Source: Nemophila menziesii (taxonomy: Eukaryota; Streptophyta; Magnoliopsida; Boraginales; Hydrophyllaceae). From it: 64,000 nucleotides of DNA. Positions 12,362 to 22,954 of this stretch are shown in pieces. The notes beneath the pieces are model-generated. The model was not told the DNA's origin, ran no database searches, and was given only the letters and a program-made list of their open reading frames with translations. The stretch lies in contig JARWIR010000021.1 of assembly GCA_029959085.1 (NCBI GenBank), forward strand, positions 21,973,620 through 22,037,619, read 5' to 3'. A program made the translations under genes and the position numbers. Each line of letters starts with the position of its first letter. The first letter of the stretch is position 1.

Positions 12362-12940
12362 TGATGTCTCCCTATTTGTGATATAATAATCTAGGTTGGA
12401 GACATCATTTAGGTGTTTATGGTTAAATTAATTACAGATTTTTTTTGTATTTTGATAATTCTTAATTCTTGTCTTGATTTGATGATTTATTATTTTTATA
12501 GCATATTTGGTTTTATTTGTGTGTTAATGTGAAACTTTTAAAATATATGGAATATAATTAGATGCCAAATCAATTCTAAAAAGATAAGGAAAGAAGATAT
12601 GAAAGGAATTTAGAGATAAAAGGAAGTAGAGATAAAATAGGAAAGGAAAAGTTGTCAAGTAAATCTAAAATTTTGTAGCCATGTCCACTAAAATGAAGAT
12701 AACTTCATATCGGCAGGGAATTTGGATGATCAATCAAAATAGAAAGTGTATATCTTTTCTCTGCATTCGTTTTGATATAAAGTAGGCAAAATCCAGACTT
12801 AATAACGAAAGATATAGGACCAAAACAAGACAACAGTGTTTATCCCCTCTCTTATATTTAAGGAAACGAATTTGAGTTGCACTTGGACTCAAATTTCTTG
12901 CTTTTAACTCCAAGATTTCAACCAAGGGTCTTCCTAACAC

Positions 12941-12950
12941 CTATAAATAT
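12941..12950 (+). promoter_or_regulatory. TATA box in 5' LTR of element B
   Basis: CTATAAATAT lies about 580 bp into the LTR in the context CACCTATAAATATACCC. Equivalent sites are present in C, D and E, which fixes the start of transcription and puts the mini-hairpins in transcribed RNA. Confidence 0.55.
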
Positions 12951-13485
12951 ACCCTCTTATCATTGTAAACATGTTTATTCCTCTCCTTAACTAGTCGTTA
13001 GTATTATTCATCATAGAAGTCATTCAAGGGAAGCAAGTTAACAGTATGTATCTTTACTTTAGTTTTTTTATTGTTAGCATGAGCTAATTTTCCCATAGCT
13101 TGGGTTTTGCATATGTATAATCTTTGAATTCTATTTTCTTCTATCTATGTTTGTTTAGGAAAACCCTTTTAAATTGATTCTAACTTCTTAACCATATATT
13201 TGTTTTATGTGCTTTGATTTAATTCCAGTCTTAATAATGATCATGTTAGGATTGTCTTAATAGTAGTTAGATTGTCACCCGTAAGGGGTGTCTAATTATT
13301 GAAACGTCACATAAGCGTCTAGTGTGTGGTAGTGATCTGAAAGGGCTTGTCTAACTCGATAGTTACTAAGGTTTGAGATCTAATCATCGATCATTGCGCA
13401 GGGTCCTTACCCAAGTCCCCCGGTAATTGTTAGGTCGCCACCTAAGTCCACCGGAAGGGGGTTAGGAGGTATATAGAGTCCTGGC

Positions 13486-14075
13486 TAGGGCTGCAAACGA
13501 ACCGAACCGAGCCGAGCTTTAACTTTTTTGAGTTTGTTTGCTAATATTTTAGTGAGCTTGAGCTTGGTTTGAGTTTGAAAAGAAACGAGCCGAACCAAGC
13601 TTTAGCTTTCTTGAGCTTGGTTTGTTAACTAACCAGCCGAACTCAAACAAATTATTAACAAACTCAAACTCGAGCCCTTGGTGAGAGTATCAGTTCATTT
13701 GTAACCCTAGATACTAGTAGTATATTTATTAGATATACAAAAAAAATATTTATTAGATATAAAATATTTTAGTAACGTTGTAATTACATAATACAAAAGT
13801 TTTATGTAGTTTTCACTTTTTGCATATATACATATATAATTTTTAATTGATTATATCTACCAAGCCTATTAACGAGCTCTTAAAGAACCGTTACCAAACT
13901 GTTCACGAGCTTAACAAACCGAGCTTATATAGGTTTGAGTTTGTCTCGTTTAGTAAACGAGCCTGACTTTAAAGCTTGAGCTTGTCTTGTTTAACTAACG
14001 AGGCGATCTCAAACAAACCCTTAGCGAACTCAAACTCAAGCCCTTGGTGAGAGTATCGGTTCGTTTGCAACCCTA
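13486..14075. mobile_element. hAT-type MITE in 5' LTR of element B
   Basis: The element begins TAGGGCTGCAAACGAACC and ends GGTTCGTTTGCAACCCTA, near-perfect terminal inverted repeats. It is flanked by an exact 8-bp duplication GTCCTGGC (13478-13485 and 14076-14083), the size expected for hAT transposons. The homologous 3' LTR lacks it, which confirms insertion. It is non-coding and rich in GAGCTT, AAACGAGCC and AACTCAAACTCGAGCC motifs. A second copy of its own right end lies inside it (about 13657-13709), so it looks composite. Confidence 0.92.
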
Positions 14076-14467
14076 GTCCTGGCTACTTATTTAAGAGCTT
14101 TAATCACCCTTATTAACTAGTTATATAAATAGAAGGATTAATGCATACTATCAAAACCTGAGCTATACTCTCTCATCTTATTCTTACATCTTCAATTTAT
14201 TGTCTTGACTTTAAGTTTAATTAATCAGTATTTCCTCAATCAATCATTCATATTTACTTTTCCTGTCTTTAATTCATTGAACTATTTATTACTACGCTTT
14301 TCTGTTAATCCATTCGTATAACACACTAAGTCCTGAGAACGAATCTGTACTTATCATTAAAACTTGCGTACGACATGTGATACTTGCAATGAGTACCGTG
14401 TTTCGGTTAGGGTGTTAGTTTCATTTTATTATCATATTTTTATCACACCTTACCCGACACCAAGTTT

Positions 14468-14485
14468 TGGCACCGCTGCCAGGGA
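14468..14485 (+). other. Primer binding site of element B
   Basis: TGGCACCGCTGCCAGGGA begins 5 bases after the LTR end. It resembles the Asp-tRNA PBS (TGGCGCCGTTGCCGGGGA type) used by Athila/Tat elements, with several substitutions. Confidence 0.8.
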
Positions 14486-14668
14486 CTTGTGTCTCGTTAG
14501 TGTGTGGGTTTAATTTTTAGTGTAGTAGTTTATAGTTATTTTTTTTATTTACGCTTTATTTTTGTTTTTGTCTCTTTCAGTTTTTTTTAGTGTATGCTCG
14601 AGAACCCGTAAGTTTTTTTCAAGCCCTACAACAAATGCCTGAGAGAAGAATGAGAACAAAGAAAAGCC

Positions 14669-16335
14669 ATGTCTCAACAAGAGGAAATTCCAATTCCATC
14701 GGGGGATAGTCTTAATCTTAATCAGAATGAAAATCAACGTCAAGAACCAGTCCCTAGGGTTTCACCAATTATTCCTCAAATACCACCACCAGAATAATAT
14801 ATGTCAAGAACAAGATCTCCTAGGCTTGGGAGCACCTTTTCGAGTTAAACCTTTAGGTTATCGTACTCTAGAGATCCAAAACATATAGTTCGGGCCCGAT
14901 CCGGGTATGCTCAGTAAGTTTACAAGCTTTGGACTCTATAGTGGTGCAGCAATTCAAGATCTGGTAAGAGTGATTTAGAAGTTCATGCGGATTTGTAATG
15001 CCTATAAAATATTACTCCTAGCATTACACGCGAGCAAATATATTGTCATATGTTTTTGCTCTTTCTGACTAGAAAAGCTGGTGATTGGATAGATAGACAA
15101 CCACCAGGTACACTTAATACTTGGCCATAACTTCAAGCCGATTTATTTAACCATTTTTATCCGAAGAGTATGAGATTGACAAATGGAGCTTTCTAAGTTT
15201 CTCCAAGAGAATGAAGAAGAAGTAGGAGACACATGGACAAGGTTTCAACAGATGTTAACTAGATGTCCACTTAATGGTTACACCCCATCTTTACAATTAG
15301 CGATGTTTTATCAAGGTATCAATGCAGAAAGTAGATTGAGGGTAGATAATCTTGGAAGAGGAGGTTTGATGTCCATGGATCCTACAGAAGCCACTGAAGG
15401 TATGGAACGTATTATAGAAACATAAAGGAGTTGGCCACTTTTGCGAGCTCCTATTACAAATACCAAAGGTACGCTGTGATTAGATACAAAGACTACTCAA
15501 TCTGCTAAATCAATTGTATTAGAGAATCAAGTCAAAGAGATAAAGCTTGAGATGCAACAAAGACGTCAGAATTTAGTTGTAATAAATGTAGTGCAAGAAG
15601 CACAAGATTGTCAACAGTGTGAGGTACAAAATCATACATGGGAAGAGTGTGAAGGAAATCCACCATCTGCTTATTTCATATTTAACCGAGGGAATTACCA
15701 ATTTGGTAATAGAAATCATCCGGGTATGCAGTATTCAAATCCATAGGGGGCGCAAATAAAGATAACTATCAACCTCGTCCACGGAATAACACTTACCAAA
15801 CGAGAGGTCAAGGTCCTTATCAAGGAAATCAGAATTTTAATAGACCAGCTCCTCCACAACAACCTACCAATTATACTTATACTGATACTCTAGGTCAGAA
15901 GGCTTTACCATAGCATCCTCAAGAAGGAGTAGTGGGAGAGAAAAACTTAAAGAATTTTATGGATCTAATGACAAGTAATATTCACTCACAAGATGAGAAG
16001 TTAAGAGAACAAGAGGCTTCAATTCAAATCTTGGGAACACAACTAGAGCAAATGAATAAAGTTTTAACGAATATTATGGAAGCAAGAGAATTGAAGGCCA
16101 TTGAAGGAGGTGATGCCAATGTTGGGTTCGAAGCTTGTAAGGCAATTTTCCTTCAAATAGAAGAGATGGAGGAAGTGCCACATGCTGAAGAAATTGTCGT
16201 GGAAGTTCCAGAAACTGAAGAAGAACCAACCAAGTCTAGCCCCGAAGACTCTGACTTTTCTGAAGATTCGGATTCATCCGAAATATCCGAGTTTATAGAA
16301 CTTCTCAATGAAATGCAAGAATATATTAGATAGGT
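14669..16335 (+). pseudogene. Degenerate Athila-type gag of element B
   Basis: Starting at an ATG at 14669 (MSQQEEIPIP), a broken gag can be followed through several frames. It holds a proline-rich leader, a GPDPG block and a retrotransposon gag core: WTRFQQMLTRCPLNGYTPSL, then AMFYQGIN, then GGLMSMDPTEA, near 15180-15420. Next comes a CCHC zinc knuckle with all four ligands (CQQCEVQNHTWEEC, about 15612-15653), an Asn/Gln-rich spacer, and a coiled-coil and acidic stretch (15932-16335). Stops at 14796, 15423 and 15746, several earlier shifts and a stop at 16333 make it non-functional. The equivalent protein of element C is intact but has no zinc knuckle. Confidence 0.8.
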
Positions 16336-16535
16336 TATTGAGCTTACAACTACCAGAGCTAAAGAGAAAGAGGAAGAAGCCTCAAAAGAGAATAAAGAAG
16401 AAGTTGCACCTGATGTGCAAGAAAATATAGAAGAAGAGAAGGTGGGATCGCCACCAGTTGTTCAAACAATATCACCATATATTCCTAAGACAAATACAAA
16501 AGTTGACATTGAACTCAAGATATTTGTAGAGGCTT

Positions 16536-18060
16536 TGGTGTCGCCTAGGGTGTGATAAAAATATGATAAATAAATTCGGACAAGCACTGTACTACAAGTA
16601 TTACAGGACGTATGCAAGTTTTAATGATAAGAAGAATTTGTTCTCAGGGACTTAGTGTGTTACACGAATGAGCAAATAATTCAGAGTAGTAATTAATAAT
16701 TGAAAGACAGAAACGGAAGATGATTAACTGAGAGATTAATAATTAAACTAAGTAAAAAGTAAGATACAATGAAATAAATATGAGAGAATATGAGATGAGA
16801 GAGTATAGCTTAGGTTTTGCTAGTATACACTAATCCTTCTAATTCTTTCTATCAATTTCAGTTTATAAGGGAGACAATAGCTCTTAGATATATAGTCGGG
16901 ATTCTAAATTCCCCCTATCCCCGGAGAGCAGACTAGGGTGGCAAACCTCACAATCATGAGGGAACTAACAAAGGGTTAACCTGCGCCAATTGGATCCTAG
17001 GCGTAGTCCTACCTATTAATGACGATTGGTGATGAAATTAAACCCTAATGGCTATCTAGTTAGGCTGGTGTTTTCAGGACCAATTCCTTATTCTAGACGT
17101 TTATGTGGTGTTTCAGTAATAAGACACCCCTTCCAGGCGACCATCTAACTACTATTAGCAAAGCACTAAATTTATCAGGTTTAAGACAGACAATAAATCA
17201 AAGCACATAAAACAAATATATGGTTAAGCAGCTAGAATCATATTAAAACATATAACTCCCAAAGAAACTTAGATAGAAAGAAAATAGAATTCATAGATTA
17301 TACATAATGCAAAACTCAAGCTATGGGAAAATTAGTTCATACCTAAAGTAAAAAAACTAAAAGAATGATACAAAGAATTCATCTTGCTCTCTTCAATAAC
17401 TCTAGTGATATAAAACTTAAGGACTAACTTATGGGAGACAGGGATCGTTTACAAAGGTTTAAAGGGAGTATCCATAGGTGTTTAGAAGACCTAATTCGTT
17501 TTCTTGGAGTGGAAGACAAGTTACTTGGAGTCCAAGCCCAACTCACATTCGTAACCCTGAAATATAGAAAAGGTAATAATATACCGCTATTTTGTTTTGG
17601 TCATAACTTCTTTGTTTCAACTCCGTTTGACGCGTTCTATATGTCAAAACTGATCGTCTCGGAAAGCTCTATAACTTTGCTTCAAACCATTCTTCCAAAT
17701 TCCTAGCCAATATTGAGTTATGATCACTTCTATAGTCGTATGTGATGGAATTCAGATTTATTTGACAACTTTATATTTCCATATCTTATCTTTCCCTTCC
17801 TTATCTCCAATTTTCATGCATATCTTCTTTCTTTTAAATCTTAAAATTTATTTGGTATCTAATTAATCACCATATATATCTTTAGAGCTTCACAATTAAC
17901 AAACAATTCAACCAAATATGCTCTAAAAATAATAACTCATTAAATTAATACAAGAAATAGGAAATGCACTATATCATGGGAAAACGAGTATTAGACTTCC
18001 TAAAACACTAAAAATGATGTATCCAACTAATATTAAATCATCACAAATGGGAAGACATCA
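16536..18060 (-). mobile_element. Inverted solo LTR inside gag of element B
   Basis: The sequence is the reverse complement of a B-type LTR: left edge TGGTGTCGCCTAGGGTGTGA, right edge GGAAGACATCA. It includes complements of the GGTCCTAC, AATCATCGATC and ACTAAGTCCCTGAGAAC-like blocks seen in the B LTR. No internal region is attached, so it is a solo LTR. I could not find a matching 5-bp duplication (GGCTT versus GACAT at the edges), so the exact ends, or the insertion history, are uncertain. The ORF at 17431-17706 lies within it and is not a gene. Confidence 0.75.
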
Positions 18061-18336
18061 GACATACAGTCCAGAATATATCAACGCCCAAATACTTGAG
18101 ATTGCGAAGAAAGGGCTTACACCGTAACAAGTTTTAACACAAGTAATTCCAGAGAAAGAAACGAGTGTAGAAGCAAGAGAAGAGATTGTGACTCATACTG
18201 AGAAAGTCTCGAGAAGAGTAGAGAAGGAGTTACCAATCAAGCTCAAAGATTCATGAAGCTTTAATCTTCCTATTCAAATTAGTGGTATGCTCTAGATGAA
18301 AGTAATGTGTGATGTGGGTTCGAGTGTGAATCTCAT
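18061..18336 (+). pseudogene. Element B gag-protease linker and protease start
   Basis: This is the continuation of the element B reading frame between the solo LTR and element C. It aligns with residues ~510-555 of the element C protein: an ELPIKLKDS block, FNLPIQISG, then the protease active-site motif MCDVGSSVNL, whose Asp is followed by VGSS instead of the more common LGAS. The frame is cut by element C; the TSD is the last five bases (CTCAT, 18332-18336). One in-frame stop precedes FNLP and another follows ISGML. Confidence 0.78.
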
Positions 18337-19844
18337 TGGTGGGGGCAAAGGTGTGATAAAATAATATATAAATAAAGATAATAATAAAGAACACACACCC
18401 TTGAGAACCACGGAACTCACTGCAAGTATCACAGATCGTTTGCAAGTTTTAATGATAAGTCATGTTCGTTCGCATGGATTGTATACGTTAGATCTACTTA
18501 TGTTTAACAAGCATAGATGAATTTATATGTTTTAGAATAAAATATAAAAAGATAAACTAATATGAATAACTATCTGATGAGAAATAATAAATAAGAATGC
18601 AGATAAATAAATATGGATGTAAGTCTAATAGATTTGGGTCACTTATATGAGTCTATTTTACTAAGTTGTTATTCTAACCTGTCACAGATTAAGCATTATA
18701 TATTAACCAGGATTCTAAATTCTACCTAACCTCTATTAGGCTTGGGAGCAACCTATCCACTACCAAGGATTCCTGAGTAATGATTGGTGATTAAATCAAA
18801 CCCTTATGGCTATCTAGTTGGGCGAAGGATCAAAACTAGACGATTATGTGGTGTTGTCAATAACTAAGAATAATCCTAAGATTGGTCAAATCTAAGGTTG
18901 TAACAAGAAGTCAAAACACATAATAACAATATAGGCCAAGCTCAATCAATTAAAATAACAAATAGTATTATGGAATTAAAGACAAAATAATAACCCAACC
19001 ATTAAAAACTTACAGAATAAAAGCTTAGAAATATGGTTGAGCATAAATTCATAGCTAATTACCCTAAATATAGAGAAGGTGAGATGTAGAAGAGGAGTTT
19101 GTCACTCTCCAACTTCTTCTTCTTGTCTTCCTCTATAGGTCAGCTTGCTTCTTGGATGAATAGCTTGATACTAAGGATGAATATTAAATATAAAGACTAA
19201 GCTATTATTTAAAAGTGAGAAAATACAAGTAAGGACTAAGCCTAAGCTTGCAACTGAGTAAGGACATGTTTACAATGGTATAAGGGTGTATTTATAGGTG
19301 TCTTGGAAGCCCTAATTCGTTTTCTTGAAGGAGAAGTAAGTAGTGGACTCCAAGCCCAACTCTAATTCCTATGGAAATACAGATAATTACTGCTGACTTG
19401 TTTTAATCATATCTTCTTCGTTATTGGTCGGTTTTTAGCCCATAAGATACCAAAAGAATCCTCACGGAATTATCTACGTCCCTATGAAAGGGATCTTCCA
19501 GAATCGGCTCGGTTTTGGAGTTATCACCACTTCTTTAGATGTAGCTCAGCTTTTCCTTTTCCATGATTTTAGCTTTTCTTTCCTTATCTCCAATTACCAT
19601 GCTTATCTCTTTCCATATCTTGTAGCCGTTGACTTGGACTCTAATTAATCTCTATAATTATCTTTAAAGCTTCACACTAAATAAATAATTAAACCCAATA
19701 TGCTCTAAAAATAATAATTTACTAAATCAAAACTCAAAATAGGAAAGTGTAGCATTTCTCAAGAAAATCGACTCAAAGACTTCCTAAATCACTAAAAATG
19801 ATGTCTCATCCTAATATAAATCTATCACAACTGAGGAGACATCA
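18337..19844 (-). mobile_element. 3' LTR of element C
   Basis: This 1508-bp LTR has plus-strand edges TGGTGGGGGCAAAGGTGTGA and GAGGAGACATCA. Compared with the 5' LTR (1528 bp) it lacks a ~20-bp piece around 19546 and differs at scattered bases, so the insertion is not very recent. Confidence 0.92.
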
Positions 19845-21309
19845 AGACCCCCAACTCAAAGTTATCGTCCCGATACAATAAAGATAAAAACAAAGGGAAG
19901 TCTCTAATTACACACCTAGGTCAATTAAGCATAGAGGGAAGAAGATAGCAGAATATGGAGAATAGACTCAAAGCAACTACTCAGAAAGTTTCATGTAATA
20001 ATATTTAAAAACTACATACCTGTACACTTCTCATATCCACAATGAACACGACTTGAATTCAAGATTAAATTAGCTTCGCAATGTAAGAAGGAGAGGAACT
20101 TTACTCAGTTCACCAAGGAAGCTATAGATTGCTCATAGAACTTCACTAGTATCCAAAGATCCATTTAACTACTCTCTATTGGCTCAATCACTTCTTGATT
20201 ACATAGCAAAGAATCAAAAGGTCTTTAAGGTTGTAATTTAGACTTAGGGACGGTATGATAGTATATTTGGATAATTTAGAGTGAGCTTTTGGCTCTCTCC
20301 ACACTAGCCATCAACGAATCGCCCTAGAGCTTGAGTTACTCTCATAAAACGTTTCTCACTCAACCCAATGATTTCCTTGATGCACAATTTAGCATCCCCA
20401 ATAACCAATTAAAGTATAAGATGTTCACATAAAAATTCCACTTTGCCGGTCCGAATATATATATTCTTTTCAAATCAAATATTTTTTCTTTTGTATAGCT
20501 ATGACTCTATTTTTAATATTCGAGATATCACGCTATTTTTTTTCAATGTTATGCCTTTTCATAACTTTAGCTCGTAGCTTCTTTTTCATTCACTATTACC
20601 CCAACAAAGGGTTACAATATAAACTTGTGAATCATCATCAATATAATAACAGAGCACAATTAATAAGCTCAAAATCCCATCCCAATAATATTTCCCATAA
20701 TGGTGGACCCACCACCCCAAACTCAAGCTCTAAAACAACCGTCTATGCATCGCGATTCGAGTGCGGGTCATATGGAAAAGTCATATAATCTAAAGGGATA
20801 TGGCTTATAATGTGGCTAAAAAGGCTTTAGAAAGGCTAGAGGGGGCTGATAAGGATATAACATATTACATCAAATAACAGGGTGAGAAGGTATAAAAAGG
20901 CTTCAAGTGGCTTCAATATGAAAGAACTGCCTTAATCACTTTCTACACCATGTAATTTCGTTATTCTCTTACCTTTAACACTTTCATCAAATGGGTTTGT
21001 CAACTAGCTTGGATCTCACGGCCTACACACCACTCATGGATCCCTGAGATCGAACATACCTTCTATTGCATTGCTAACTAATCTTCTCTTTACTATCAAT
21101 GTGTGTTTTCCTGTAAATACTTCAAAGCATACAAAATAAAATAGCTCATAAACATACTACTTTCTAACATTAACTTACTGAACTTATGCTTTTAAGCTAT
21201 TAAACACACTTTACCTACATCTAATCCTTCTCATAAAAATTTTAATTTTGCCTAAAAACAGAAAATGGAGATGAGAGACAACGAATCCCCACACCCCCAA
21301 CTCAAAAAT

Positions 21310-21329
21310 GAGTCGTGTCCCCACGACTC
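21310..21329 (-). repeat. Conserved hairpin before PPT-like motif, element C
   Basis: This is a perfect 8-bp stem, GAGTCGTG / CACGACTC, with loop GGGA (a GNRA-type tetraloop on the element strand). It is followed two bases later by TTTTTGAGTTGGGGGTGT. Confidence 0.85.
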
Positions 21330-22339
21330 GAAAAGACTTGAAAATAAAATAAAATAAAATTAAAATTTTACAGATATTGCACATAAAGAAATGGTAAGGA
21401 AGAAAGAAAACATACTCTTCGAGGCTATTTACCTCGCCTGATCAATACCCGGAATAGGGTGCAGTGCTTTCATGTATGTAAACTTCTAGTATCACCAATT
21501 TCGATTTCCCTTACATCTTCTTATGTTTCATCCCAATTAATCACACTTTAGAAATCTCTTGTTTATCTTCTTCCAACTTTGCTCTTGAATAATCTCTCAT
21601 GTGACAGTGTTCATCCAGGAATATGTTTTGAACACATCTACTAGCGTCCCAGAAGCTCTTGTTCATCTTGGGCTAAAGGACTATCGATTGTAGAGGTTGT
21701 AGTGTCTTCTTTATGAAAGTTTACACCTTTTTGCTCTTTGAATTCACCACAGCTAGCTTTCTTCTATTCTCTTGATCCGATTTACCTTGTAGTTATTCCC
21801 AAACTAGTACCCATCTCAACTGATTTCATCCAGAACTTACCCAATACCTTGCTTTGATACTTCATCTCCCATAGCACTTGATAATATCTCTATTCTTTTC
21901 ATCATCTCTTCTGACCCCCAACTCAAAGCTTTGAACACTCTTGAAATTTGTAACTCTTGATCATAGGTGGAACAAGCTTTATTTGGGTTAGGAAAGGTGT
22001 TAGGATGACAATTCTCTATGTGGGTATGATTGAATCTAGCTTTAATGATGTGGGTTTAAGGAATTTTGGGAAAAGATTTTGAAGTTCATGGTTTTCATTC
22101 TTGGTTTCTAGGTGTTTTGATATGATTTGGGTGCTTGAATCTTCTTTGTAATGATATAGGGAAGGATTTGGATGAGAATTCATGGTGATTTGGTAGTGTT
22201 TTGATGTTGGGTGAAGGTTTGTTGAAGCTTTAATGGAGTTGGGAGAGGTTTGGAGAAGAAAGAGAGGCTTAAGGATTAATAAATTCGGAATAATAAGCAT
22301 TATACCTCTTTTATAAGCTCCAATCCCCAATTTTCTCTC

Positions 22340-22610
22340 TCCAGCGGCGCGGCGCGGTATACTGGGCATATCCTCCGGTATACCGGAACTTCTGTTGCTC
22401 CAAAAATTTTCGTCTCGTCAATAAACACGCGCCTCATACCCGTGACACAGGTTTTTGATCCCGCGGTATACCGGGAATATGGTCCGGTATACCGGACCTA
22501 TCGTCCAGAATTTATTTCTTCTCGACACGAAACCCGAGGCACCTACCCGTGACACGGGTTTTTCCTCTGCGGTATACCGGGGATGAAGTCCGGTATACCG
22601 GCCCGATGGT
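22340..22610 (-). repeat. CGGTATACCG palindrome array of element C
   Basis: Three pairs of the perfect palindrome CGGTATACCG (or CCGGTATACCGG) lie about 100 bp apart (near 22345-22390, 22460-22500 and 22568-22606). Within each pair the two copies are about 10-15 bp apart. The first unit of the first pair carries a mismatch (GGTATACTGG). Between pairs is a semi-conserved spacer with CCCGTGACACGGG-type sequence. Confidence 0.9.
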
Positions 22611-22762
22611 CAAAATTTTCCGAAAAATTTCGTTTCTCCTCCCAAACTCGATTTCTCCTATACCTAAGCATCAAAAACACCAATACCTTTCTCAAATATG
22701 CAATATCAACTAAAAAACTAATCTAAACTAAAACTAGAAACATAAAAACATAAAAAATTACT

Positions 22763-22800
22763 ATGGGATGTCTCCCAAAGGGCACTTTTGTTTAACGTCT
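22763..22800 (-). other. Post-pol conserved motif of element C
   Basis: On the element strand it reads GACGTTAAACAAAAGTGCCC followed by TTTGGGAGACATCCC. In autonomous Athila/Tat elements a similar TAAACAAAGCGCTT...GGGAGGCAACCC motif follows the integrase (recalled, not searched). Matching motifs lie at 27380-27413 (B) and 35065-35099 (D). Confidence 0.7.
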
Positions 22801-22954
22801 TTCAAAGTTAGACGAGATACCTCGGTTTTTTTTTATAGTCTCCCCAGTAGTGAGTGAGATGATTAACACTTACCAACTCGAGCTTGCAACCTTCGATAGC
22901 TTTTATTTCGACCACTTCTTCTGAGATAATTTGCGTGATAATGTATGGTCCCTT
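22800..22954 (-). pseudogene. Integrase C-terminal tail remnant of element C
   Basis: Directly after the TAG (22955-22957) that ends the gag-protease ORF, the same frame stays open for about 50 codons and reads like the C-terminal end of an Athila integrase. A KGPYIITQIISEEVVEIKA block and a LVSVNHLTHYWGDY block match the family pattern W(S)GPFVVT...GAVEI...LKHYxG. Together with the GVGDEVAWKP end of the ORF this suggests that protease was joined straight to the integrase tail by one internal deletion. Whether the stop is read through is unknown. Confidence 0.65.

Larger units (their letters stand above)
12362..14462 (+). mobile_element. 5' LTR of element B
   Basis: The LTR spans TGATGTCTCCCTATTTGTGA to ACCCGACACCA and is about 1.5 kb once the inserted MITE is removed. 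It aligns with the two pieces of the 3' LTR (31166-32091 and 39713-40443). It holds a TATA-like CTATAAATAT at about 12941. It also holds GC-rich mini-hairpins such as CACCCGTAAGGGGTG (13276-13290), whose GTAA loop is of the GNRA type. The first ~45 bp contain the TGATGTCTCC...GGAGACATCA inverted repeat. Confidence 0.88.
19845..22762 (-). other. 3' non-coding region of element C
   Basis: No recognisable protein is encoded. Reading on the minus strand towards the 3' LTR it contains the palindrome array (22610-22340), a TTTGAGTTGGGGGTCA purine motif (about 21915), the CGAGG repeat and CGAAGAGTATG block (about 21415-21440), the hairpin at 21310-21329 with TTTTTGAGTTGGGGGTGTGG, the CGAATCGCGATGC and GAGTTTGGGGTGG block (about 20705-20765), and the CATACCGTCCCTAAG block (about 20240-20260). 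The PPT CTTTGAGTTGGGGGTCT abuts the LTR. The same blocks occur in the same order in A, B and D. Confidence 0.75.

Noticed and set aside
16536..18060. Inverted LTR as the 3' LTR of a separate full element
   Set aside because: No partner LTR or internal region is attached on either side; the flanks are both element B gag-protease.
22016..22369. Minus-strand ORF of 117 codons in element C
   Set aside because: Low-complexity Asn/Thr/Pro-rich frame in a region that is non-coding and riddled with stops in elements A, B and D.
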